Below are positions 1 through 5,001 of a stretch of 5,001 nt of DNA, in pieces. Numbering within the stretch: position 1 is the stretch's first letter; every line of letters begins with the position of its first letter. Both the position numbers and the translations under genes were made by a program. The stretch is from Acidobacteriaceae bacterium. Its GTDB lineage: Bacteria > Acidobacteriota > Terriglobia > Terriglobales > Acidobacteriaceae. A model generated the notes under the pieces. The model searched no databases, was not told the DNA's origin, and saw nothing but the letters and a program-made list of their open reading frames with translations. The stretch is from assembly GCA_030838305.1 (NCBI GenBank), contig JAUTWY010000517.1:1-5001 (forward strand), written 5' to 3'.

Positions 1-2078
1 TCGTCGAAGACCGACTCCACGCTCTTGAACTTGCGGTCTTTCTGCAACTTCTTCAATTCCTTTTCCAGCTTCTCGATCTTTTTCGACGGAGTCTTCTTGT
101 CTCCCTCGAAATCCGCATGCTTCGAAAAATCCATCCGGGGCAGCAGTTCCGTAACGGCCTCATCGCGGATACGCTTATTCACCTTGTCGAAGAAGTTGAG
201 ATACTCCTTCAGCACGCTCATAAAGCGCGTCAGGTTCGCGCCTTCCAGCTTGGCCGCGCCCTCGCCATAGCGCACGATCAGACCGTCCGCCGCGCGCTTC
301 AGCATGACTTTGTCGAAGGCATCATCGTCTTTGATGTACTGCATCGACTTGCCCTTCTTGATCGAGTACAAAGGCGGCTGCGCAATGAATACGTTCCCGC
401 GCTTGATCAGCTCCTGCATGTGCCGAAAGAAAAACGTCAGCAGCAGCGTGCGGATGTGCGACCCGTCCACGTCGGCGTCGGTCATCAGAATAATTTTTCC
501 GTAGCGCACCTTCGTCGGGTCGAAATCATCCTTCGCAATGCCGGTCCCGAGCGCCGTGATCATGGCACGAATTTCCTCGTGCGCCAGCATCTTGTCGTAG
601 CGCGCTTTTTCAACGTTAAGAATTTTCCCCTTCAACGGCAGAATCGCCTGGAAGCGCCGGTCACGCCCCTGCTTCGCCGTCCCACCGGCGGACTCGCCCT
701 CAACCAAAAACAATTCGCACCGGTTCGGATCGCGCTCCGAACAATCTGCCAGCTTGCCCGGCAGACCGCCTGAATCAAGCGCCCCCTTGCGTCGCGTCAA
801 ATCGCGCGCCTTCCGCGCCGCCTCGCGCGCCCGTGCCGCGTCGACCGCTTTGTTGATAATCTTTCGTGCCACGGTAGCGTTCTGTTCGAAGAACGCGCCC
901 AGCCGTTCATTGATGAATGCTTGCACGACCCCGGCAATATCGGAATTCAGCTTGCCCTTGGTCTGCCCTTCGAACTGCGGCTGCGACAGTTTTACGCTGA
1001 TCACCGCCACCAGTCCTTCGCGCACATCGTCGCCCGTCAGATTTTCTTTGACGTCTTTAAACAGTCCCATCTGCTGGCCGGCGTAATTAATCGTGCGGGT
1101 CAGTGCCATGCGGAAGCCCGAAAGGTGCGTGCCCCCGTCGACGGTGTTAATGTTGTTGGCAAAGCTGAACACCGACTCCGAATACCCGTCGTTGTATTGC
1201 AGCCCAATCTCCATGGCCACGCCGCTGCGCTCCGCTTCCATATAGATCGGCTTGTCGTGCAGAACCTGCTTGCCACGGTTCAGATGCTTGATGAATTCCG
1301 CGATGCCGCCGTTGTACTTGAAGTCCGAATGCTTGGCCTCGCCGCTCTTCGCGTCGGTCGAGCGTTCATCGGTCAGCGTGATGAGCAAACCTTTGTTGAG
1401 GAACGCGAGTTCGCGCAGCCGCTGCGCCAGCGTGTCGTAGTTGTATTCCACCGTGCCCGTAAAAATGGTTCGGTCGGGCAGAAAGTGAACCTTAGTCCCG
1501 CGCCGCTTGGCCGCACCCACCTTCTTCATCTTGCTGGTAGGCTCGCCCTTGGAGTAGGTCTGCTCCCAGGTCGCGCCATCGCGCCAGATTTCCAGCTCCA
1601 ATTCTTCGCTCAGCGCGTTCACGCACGAAACGCCAACCCCGTGCAGCCCGCCCGAAACCTTGTACGTGGACGAATCAAATTTCCCCCCAGCGTGCAGCGT
1701 CGTCATCACCACCTGCGCCGCGGAGACCTTCTCGCCGTCAATATCCATATCGTCCACGGGAATCCCCCGCCCATCATCAACAACCGTTACGCTGTTGTCG
1801 ATGTGGATGGTGACTTCGATCTTGGTGGCGAAGCCGGCGAGCGCTTCGTCCACGGAATTGTCGACCACTTCATAGACGAGGTGGTGCAGTCCAATATCAC
1901 CGGTCGAGCCGATGTACATGGCGGGACGCTTGCGCACAGCTTCCATGCCGCCGAGCACTTTGATTGAGTCGGCGTTGTAATCGTTATTGCCGCCGCCATT
2001 GCTGCCGGTGATCGGCGTTACAGTTCCGTTTTTTGTTTTAGTTTCGACGATGGGAGTATTGATCTCTTTGGTGGCCAT
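1..2078 (-). CDS. gyrB: DNA gyrase subunit B (5' part; 3' end beyond left edge)
   Basis: This is the ATPase and TOPRIM subunit of DNA gyrase, which with GyrA introduces negative supercoils in the cytoplasm. The visible 692 codons are open throughout. The GHKL ATPase domain shows the ExxxN pair (E70, N74), DDGRGIP (D101-P107) and GGLHGVG (143-149). The transducer QTK loop is Q372-T373-K374. The TOPRIM domain shows VEGESAGG with catalytic E460, PLKGKILNVEKA from P481, and DADVDGSH with Mg-binding D534 and D536. Relative to E. coli GyrB these residues are offset by 28 to 37, so there is an N-terminal extension of about 28 residues rich in Thr, Gly and Asn. After about residue 600 a charged Lys/Glu-rich segment begins, matching the position of the insert in Gram-negative GyrB. 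The C-terminal GyrA-contact region is not in the window. The ATG at 2078 is chosen because GGAG lies 4 bases upstream. ParE is the alternative, but the overall match is to GyrB. Confidence 0.97.
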   Translation of the reverse strand, partial: MATKEINTPIVETKTKNGTVTPITGSNGGGNNDYNADSIKVLGGMEAVRKRPAMYIGSTGDIGLHHLVYEVVDNSVDEALAGFATKIEVTIHIDNSVTVVDDGRGIPVDDMDIDGEKVSAAQVVMTTLHAGGKFDSSTYKVSGGLHGVGVSCVNALSEELELEIWRDGATWEQTYSKGEPTSKMKKVGAAKRRGTKVHFLPDRTIFTGTVEYNYDTLAQRLRELAFLNKGLLITLTDERSTDAKSGEAKHSDFKYNGGIAEFIKHLNRGKQVLHDKPIYMEAERSGVAMEIGLQYNDGYSESVFSFANNINTVDGGTHLSGFRMALTRTINYAGQQMGLFKDVKENLTGDDVREGLVAVISVKLSQPQFEGQTKGKLNSDIAGVVQAFINERLGAFFEQNATVARKIINKAVDAARAREAARKARDLTRRKGALDSGGLPGKLADCSERDPNRCELFLVEGESAGGTAKQGRDRRFQAILPLKGKILNVEKARYDKMLAHEEIRAMITALGTGIAKDDFDPTKVRYGKIILMTDADVDGSHIRTLLLTFFFRHMQELIKRGNVFIAQPPLYSIKKGKSMQYIKDDDAFDKVMLKRAADGLIVRYGEGAAKLEGANLTRFMSVLKEYLNFFDKVNKRIRDEAVTELLPRMDFSKHADFEGDKKTPSKKIEKLEKELKKLQKDRKFKSVESVFD

Positions 2079-2117
2079 TCCGCTCCGTGGGAGAATGCCC
2101 CGCTTTCTCTCAGAACT

Positions 2118-2132
2118 GGGCCCGGTGGGCCC
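2118..2132 (-). promoter_or_regulatory. GGGCCC hairpin in the gyrB leader
   Basis: Two copies of GGGCCC (2118-2123 and 2127-2132) are separated by 3 bases and can form a perfect 6-bp GC stem. On the gyrB transcript it sits about 40 nt before the start codon and downstream of the putative promoter. The T-run in the minus-strand reading lies 5' of the stem rather than 3', so it does not look like an intrinsic terminator. A role in leader structure or mRNA stability is inference. Confidence 0.45.
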
Positions 2133-2242
2133 TTAAAAACGTCTTCGCAAAGTTGCCGCTACCGAGGTCCGCGACCAGCCCTGCGAAATGACCTCAAGTT
2201 ATTGAAATGTCTTATACTTAGGGTCGTTTGGCGACTAAAGAA

Positions 2243-2271
2243 AGTATACCACGTTCCAGCCACTTTTTCGA
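2243..2271 (-). promoter_or_regulatory. Putative gyrB promoter
   Basis: Read on the minus strand, TCGAAA (2266-2271, four of six matches to the -35 consensus) is followed after 17 bases by TATACT (2243-2248, five of six matches to TATAAT). Transcription would start near 2236, leaving a gyrB leader of roughly 158 nt. This is a pattern match only; no mapped start is available. Confidence 0.5.
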
Positions 2272-2299
2272 CCCTCGCCAAAGCGTGAACCGCGCCGGT

Positions 2300-2350
2300 A
2301 AACGGCCCCGTTTCCGCTCGCACCAAGGTGTTTCATTTTCCAGCACCTTG
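2300..2350. repeat. Two inverted repeats upstream of hpnH
   Basis: AAACGG (2300-2305) and CCGTTT (2308-2313) form a perfect 6-bp palindrome with a 2-base centre. Next to it, CAAGGTG (2324-2330) and CACCTTG (2344-2350) form a perfect 7-bp inverted repeat with a 13-base spacer. The heptamer CCCGTTT also recurs at 2307-2313 and 2353-2359. These could be operator half-sites or a hairpin; the sequence alone cannot tell. Confidence 0.4.
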
Positions 2351-2385
2351 AACCCGTTTAACGTCATCGAAACACCCGAGCCTGC

Positions 2386-2404
2386 TAAAATAAAGTCACA
2401 GGAG
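2386..2404 (+). promoter_or_regulatory. hpnH -10-like hexamer and ribosome binding site
   Basis: TAAAAT at 2386-2391 resembles a -10 box but has no good -35 at 17 bases, so the promoter call is weak. It also lies only 9 bases before AGGAG (2400-2404). If TAAAAT were the true -10, the Shine-Dalgarno would sit very near the 5' end of the mRNA. AGGAG is 13 bases from the ATG at 2418, longer than usual, but an in-frame TAA at 2391-2393 leaves no alternative upstream start. Confidence 0.4.
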
Positions 2405-2417
2405 TCACCAACCCATA

Positions 2418-3539
2418 ATGGCTGTTCCCGTTTCACAGATGTGGACTGTAGCGAGCTATGTTATTCGCCAGAAGCTCGCCGGCCGCAAGCAGTACCCGCT
2501 CGTGCTCATGCTCGAGCCCCTGTTCCGCTGCAACCTCGCCTGCGCGGGATGCGGGAAGATTCAATATCCGGCCCACATCCTGAAGAAAGACCTGACTCCG
2601 AAAGAATGTTTCCGCGCCGCCGACGAATGCGGAGCGCCCATGGTCTCGATTCCCGGAGGCGAGCCGCTCATGCACCCGCAAATCGGGGAGATCATCGAGG
2701 GCCTGGTGGCGCGCAAGAAATATATTTATCTGTGCACCAATGCTTTGCTGCTGAAAGAGAAAATCCATCTCTTCAAGCCCAGCAAATATTTGACTTTCAG
2801 CGTCCACCTCGACGGCCAGCGCGAAGAGCACGACCTCGCCGTCTGCCGCGAAGGCGGATACGACATTGCCCTCGATGCGATCAAAGAGGCCCTCAGCCGC
2901 GGTTTCCGCGTCACCACCAACACCACGCTGTTCGATGGCGCCGATCCCAAGTCGGTCCGAGCATTTTTTGACGACATGATGGAGCTCGGCCTCGAAGGCA
3001 TGATGCTCTCGCCCGGCTACTCCTACGATAAAGCGCCCGACCAAAAACATTTCCTCGGACGCGCTCGCACTCGACGGATGTTCCGCGCGATCCTGTCGAA
3101 CCGCAAAAAGAACTGGCGCTTCAATCTGTCGCCACTTTTTCTGGAATTTCTGATGGGCAAAAAGACTTATCCCTGCACGCCCTGGGGTATGCCGACTTAC
3201 AACATTTTCGGATGGCAGAAGCCCTGCTACCTGCTTCAGGATGGCTACGCCGAAACATTCGCCGAGCTGCTCGCAACGACGAACTGGAGCAACTACGGCA
3301 CCGAGTCTGGCAATCCGGCCTGCGCCAATTGCATGGTCCACAGTGGTTATGAGGCATCCGCTGTGAACGCCACGTTCAGTTCGCTCAGTGGATTCCTGGC
3401 AACGGTGAAAGGGACGCTGTTCACGACTTATCGTGACGAGGAGGCGCTCCGTTTGTTGGACGAGCCGCAAGCCCCGGTGCATCCGCTGGTGCAGATCGCA
3501 TCATCGACAAACGATTCTCTGCAGGAAACCCGCGCCTGA
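2418..3539 (+). CDS. hpnH: Adenosylhopane synthase, radical SAM protein HpnH
   Basis: HpnH is known to add the 5'-deoxyadenosyl radical from S-adenosylmethionine to the hopene side chain, giving adenosylhopane, the precursor of C35 hopanoids. The 373-residue protein has about the usual family length. The N-terminus (MLEPLFRCNLACAGCGKIQ, from residue 31) carries the radical SAM CX3CX2C motif with C38, C42 and C45, which bind the 4Fe-4S cluster. The SAM-contacting GGEP motif is at 80-83, and SVHLDG at 128-133. The C-terminal part, the HpnH-type DUF3463 region, contains CTPWGMPT (from C253), KPCYLL (C270) and CANCMVHSGYE (C302, C305). No transmembrane segment or signal peptide is apparent. It is divergent from gyrB and sits 13 bases ahead of a small unknown gene. 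No other hpn or squalene-hopene cyclase gene is in the window. The assignment rests on strong recalled family resemblance. Confidence 0.94.
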   Translation: MAVPVSQMWTVASYVIRQKLAGRKQYPLVLMLEPLFRCNLACAGCGKIQYPAHILKKDLTPKECFRAADECGAPMVSIPGGEPLMHPQIGEIIEGLVARKKYIYLCTNALLLKEKIHLFKPSKYLTFSVHLDGQREEHDLAVCREGGYDIALDAIKEALSRGFRVTTNTTLFDGADPKSVRAFFDDMMELGLEGMMLSPGYSYDKAPDQKHFLGRARTRRMFRAILSNRKKNWRFNLSPLFLEFLMGKKTYPCTPWGMPTYNIFGWQKPCYLLQDGYAETFAELLATTNWSNYGTESGNPACANCMVHSGYEASAVNATFSSLSGFLATVKGTLFTTYRDEEALRLLDEPQAPVHPLVQIASSTNDSLQETRA

Positions 3540-3552
3540 TATTCAGAAGATC

Positions 3553-4008
3553 ATGACAGGAAAAGCATCCGGCCACATCGACCACGAAGCCGCGCAAGCC
3601 GTGCCCCACGCCAATCCTGACGCGCTCGAAGTCGCTCCCGGCACCGCTCACGAACAGCTCGAGGGCTGGATACCCCAACTCGCCACGGACGAAGAAATCC
3701 GCGTCGCTCTGGAAAAAGCTTTCGACTACCGCGGCGACGTCACCATCACGCGCAAAGACGGATCGAAAATCGAAGGCTATCTCTTTGACCGGCGAACCGG
3801 AGCCGCGCTGAAGGATTCCGTGGTCCGTCTCTACCCTAAAAATTCGAACGAAAAAACTTTGATCTCCTACGCCGACATCGCCGCCTTAGCATTCACCGGA
3901 CGCGACACCGCCGCCGGCAAAAGCTGGAAAGCCTGGATGAAAAAATACGCCACGAAAAAAGCCGCAGGCGAAACCAACATCGCCCTCCAGCCCGAACCGC
4001 TCGACTAG
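3553..4008 (+). CDS. Conserved-looking 151-aa protein of unknown function, hpnH-linked
   Basis: I do not recognise a named family. The N-terminal 45 or so residues are polar, rich in Ala, His and Pro, and probably flexible. A short helix (about 46-58, ATDEEIRVALEKAF) follows. Then comes a beta-rich core: YRGDVTITRKDG (59-70), KIEGYLFDRR (72-81), SVVRLYPK (89-96), and TLISYADIAALAFTGRDTA (102-120). The C-terminus is a basic, Trp-containing helix (WKAWMKKYATKK, 125-136). The strand pattern suggests a small SH3- or Sm-like barrel; this is inference. There are no cysteines, no signal peptide and no membrane segment, so it is probably cytoplasmic. The ATG at 3553 is chosen because it starts 13 bases after the hpnH stop with a weak purine-rich AGAAG just before it. 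The same frame extends upstream inside hpnH without a better start. The tight spacing suggests co-transcription with hpnH. Confidence 0.8.
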   Translation: MTGKASGHIDHEAAQAVPHANPDALEVAPGTAHEQLEGWIPQLATDEEIRVALEKAFDYRGDVTITRKDGSKIEGYLFDRRTGAALKDSVVRLYPKNSNEKTLISYADIAALAFTGRDTAAGKSWKAWMKKYATKKAAGETNIALQPEPLD

Positions 4009-4019
4009 GTCCACCCTAT

Positions 4020-4078
4020 CGTTGCATGTCATCCCGAGCGCAGCGACGGACCCTGGTTTCGTCAGCAACGCAGGTCTT
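4020..4078. repeat. Partial dispersed repeat element between convergent genes
   Basis: The segment contains TGTCATCCCGAGCGCAGCGA (4027-4046), then GGACC. This is a core I associate with dispersed intergenic repeats in acidobacterial genomes. CGTTGC (4020-4025) and GCAACG (4065-4070) are perfect 6-bp inverted ends. GACCCTG (4049-4055) and CAGGTC (4071-4076) pair with a one-base bulge. The expected mirror-image right arm is missing: the sequence runs straight into the stop codon of the next gene. The copy number in the genome cannot be seen from here. Confidence 0.5.
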
Positions 4079-4085
4079 CGGGCGG

Positions 4086-4760
4086 CTACCGCGCGGGTTT
4101 GGTGGTGACGGCAAAACTCAGAGCTTGCACCAACTCCTCGACCTCATCGTCCGTGCCGCCAATAAACGTAAGCGATACGACATACCCGTGTGCCAACATG
4201 ACCAGGGTCGACTGCCTCATCACTCGCGTGCCCACATTCTTCTCAAAATCTCCGCGCACCAAGGTCTTCGTACCCAGCACAAACCCATACGGTTCCCCGT
4301 CGATGTCGAACCCTTGCGCCTTGGCCACCTCAGTCACCGCCCCAAAATATTGCGCGGCATCCTTCATTCCCGGATAAGCCGCCGCACTCTCCGCCGCAAT
4401 CAGAATCGATGCGTTCACATCCTCCGCCCGCGCCTCCGGAGGCCGCGAAAACGCCGCGAGTAGCACCCGGCCGCTCTTTCCAGCACTCGCCCCTGCGTCT
4501 TCGTCATCCCGGGCATTCATCTCCTCGGTTCGCAGCACCCACCCCGCCGGAATCTTGCAGGTGAATCCAAACGTCGCATTGCGGTACACTCCCGCACTGA
4601 TGGTGCCTGTATCTGGTTGGAAATCGGTGCGTGCGGGCTTTCTGACCGGCTGCGATTTCGAGGAGGAAGAAGAAGAGGAAGGTGGCATCTGCGCCCGAGC
4701 CAAACCTACCGTGAAAAGGCAGCTACAAAGACAGCTGCTAAGAACTCGGGTGACATTCAT
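4086..4760 (-). CDS. Secreted protein with Ser-rich linker, function unknown
   Basis: This 224-residue protein begins with a Sec-type signal peptide: a short n-region (MNVTR), a hydrophobic stretch (6-20) and a likely cleavage site after ARA (21-23). Three cysteines (10, 12, 14) fall in the signal peptide, with no convincing lipobox. A low-complexity linker follows, including seven serines in a row (28-34) and a basic SQPVRKPAR stretch. The mature domain starts near GVYRNATFGFTCKIPAGW (57-74) and ends with HGYVVSLTFIGGTDDEVEEL (191-210). This layout recalls the PsbP/DcrB-like fold of exported bacterial proteins of unknown function; that similarity is an impression, not a search result. It is probably periplasmic. 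The start at 4760 gives the complete signal peptide but lacks a clear Shine-Dalgarno. It lies 69 bases behind mscL on the same strand and may be co-transcribed. Confidence 0.8.
   Translation of the reverse strand: MNVTRVLSSCLCSCLFTVGLARAQMPPSSSSSSSKSQPVRKPARTDFQPDTGTISAGVYRNATFGFTCKIPAGWVLRTEEMNARDDEDAGASAGKSGRVLLAAFSRPPEARAEDVNASILIAAESAAAYPGMKDAAQYFGAVTEVAKAQGFDIDGEPYGFVLGTKTLVRGDFEKNVGTRVMRQSTLVMLAHGYVVSLTFIGGTDDEVEELVQALSFAVTTKPAR
4660..4682. repeat. 23-nt purine-only tract (coding)
   Basis: The plus strand is pure A/G for 23 bases, built of GAG/GAA/GGA units. On the minus strand it encodes most of the polyserine run of the secreted protein through TCC and TCT codons. Such short tandem triplet tracts can vary in length by slippage. 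Confidence 0.6.
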
Positions 4761-4829
4761 ACTGTCATGGTACCCGAGAAGCTGGGCTCTAACCCGCGAG
4801 GGTGAAACTTATCTGAACCTGTGAATCAC

Positions 4830-5001
4830 CTAAGCCGCCCTTCCCATCACCGGCTGCGTGCAATGCGCGCACCGCCGGGCTTCAATCGGAATCTCACTCA
4901 GGCATTCTGGACATTTCTTGGTCGTCGGATCGGGCGGCTTCTCGCCGCGGTTCATGCGCGCGACCAGAAGATTCACCGGCACCACCACAAAAAAATAAAT
5001 G
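4830..5001 (-). CDS. mscL: Large-conductance mechanosensitive channel MscL, C-terminal part with zinc ribbon
   Basis: Only the last 56 codons are in the window; the gene continues beyond the right edge. MscL forms a pentameric inner-membrane pore that opens under membrane tension and releases solutes on osmotic downshock. The fragment begins with the end of the second transmembrane helix (IYFFVVVPVNLLVARMNR), the usual position of the conserved FFVV-P-N stretch of MscL. After a short linker (GEKPPDPTTKK) comes a CX2C-X10-CX2C element, CPEC and CAHC, with cysteines at fragment residues 30, 33, 44 and 47. It is typical of a small zinc ribbon and replaces the simple charged tail of the E. coli channel. 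The stop codon is TAG at 4830-4832. The motif resembles tails I recall from other bacterial MscL proteins. It is upstream of, and on the same strand as, the secreted-protein gene. Confidence 0.9.
   Translation of the reverse strand, partial: IYFFVVVPVNLLVARMNRGEKPPDPTTKKCPECLSEIPIEARRCAHCTQPVMGRAA

Larger units (their letters stand above)
2079..2417. other. Divergent gyrB-hpnH intergenic regulatory region
   Basis: This 339-bp gap carries no convincing gene. On the gyrB side it holds a Shine-Dalgarno GGAG, a GGGCCC hairpin and a plausible sigma-70-type promoter. On the hpnH side it holds two inverted repeats (2300-2313 and 2324-2350), an A/T-rich TAAAAT hexamer at 2386-2391 and the AGGAG of hpnH. 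A weakly initiated frame running from a TTG at 2228 into hpnH has an Arg/Pro-rich translation and is rejected as a shadow. Confidence 0.8.

Noticed and set aside
921..1967. Long plus-strand open frame (348 codons) inside gyrB
   Set aside because: It is antisense to well-conserved gyrase domains on the minus strand. Its translation is His/Arg/Val-rich with no recognisable motif, as expected of a shadow in GC-rich DNA.
2118..2140. GGGCCC hairpin as an intrinsic terminator
   Set aside because: No T-run follows the stem on either strand; on the minus strand the T-run precedes it.
2228..2971. Plus-strand frame from a TTG whose translation starts MATKES, like the GyrB N-terminus MATKEI
   Set aside because: The five-residue likeness is chance: the following residues do not match GyrB, and the frame soon becomes Arg/Pro-rich while overlapping hpnH out of frame.
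2433..3482. Long minus-strand open frame (349 codons) opposite hpnH
   Set aside because: The plus strand encodes HpnH with intact motifs over the whole interval; the antisense product shows no family features and no upstream signals.
3433..3552. Upstream extension of the 151-aa gene from a GTG inside hpnH
   Set aside because: It would overlap hpnH by over 100 bases, and the extra residues are the out-of-frame reading of the HpnH tail. The ATG at 3553 fits the spacing better.
4026..4463. Plus-strand frame across the repeat and opposite the secreted-protein gene
   Set aside because: Arg/His-rich translation typical of an antisense shadow; the minus strand shows a signal peptide and a coherent domain.
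4792..4803. Small hairpin ACCC-GCGA-GGGT between mscL and the secreted-protein gene
   Set aside because: The stem is only 4 bp with no T-run in either direction, too weak to call a terminator.

Overview
The window looks like chromosomal DNA of a hopanoid-producing, Gram-negative-type bacterium, most likely an Acidobacteriota (Terriglobia-like) genome. This is inferred from moderately high GC coding sequence, an HpnH-type radical SAM enzyme, a GyrB carrying the Gram-negative-type insert, an MscL with a C-terminal zinc ribbon, and a dispersed-repeat fragment with a core of the kind I associate with soil acidobacterial genomes. No database search was possible, so the taxonomic call is tentative.

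Layout: positions 1-2078 (minus strand) are the first 692 codons of gyrB, whose 3' end lies beyond the left edge. A 339-bp intergenic region (2079-2417) separates it from hpnH, which is transcribed divergently on the plus strand (2418-3539). This gap holds a plausible gyrB promoter, a long gyrB leader with a GGGCCC hairpin, and two inverted repeats on the hpnH side. Thirteen bases after hpnH comes a 151-codon gene of unknown function (3553-4008), probably in the same transcript. A 77-bp convergent gap, holding a partial repeat element, separates it from a minus-strand gene for a secreted Ser-rich-linker protein (4086-4760). Upstream of that gene on the minus strand is the 3' end of mscL (4830-5001), which runs off the right edge.

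Functional picture: gyrB is a housekeeping gene for DNA supercoiling. HpnH makes adenosylhopane, the first step in building extended hopanoid side chains, and the small gene behind it is a candidate accessory of that step or simply a neighbour. MscL and the exported protein both act at the cell envelope. No mobile element, CRISPR array, tRNA or rRNA gene was seen. The points most worth checking are the uncharacterised hpnH-linked protein, the Cys/Ser pattern of the HpnH C-terminal domain, the structured gyrB-hpnH intergenic region, and the repeat fragment between the convergent genes.
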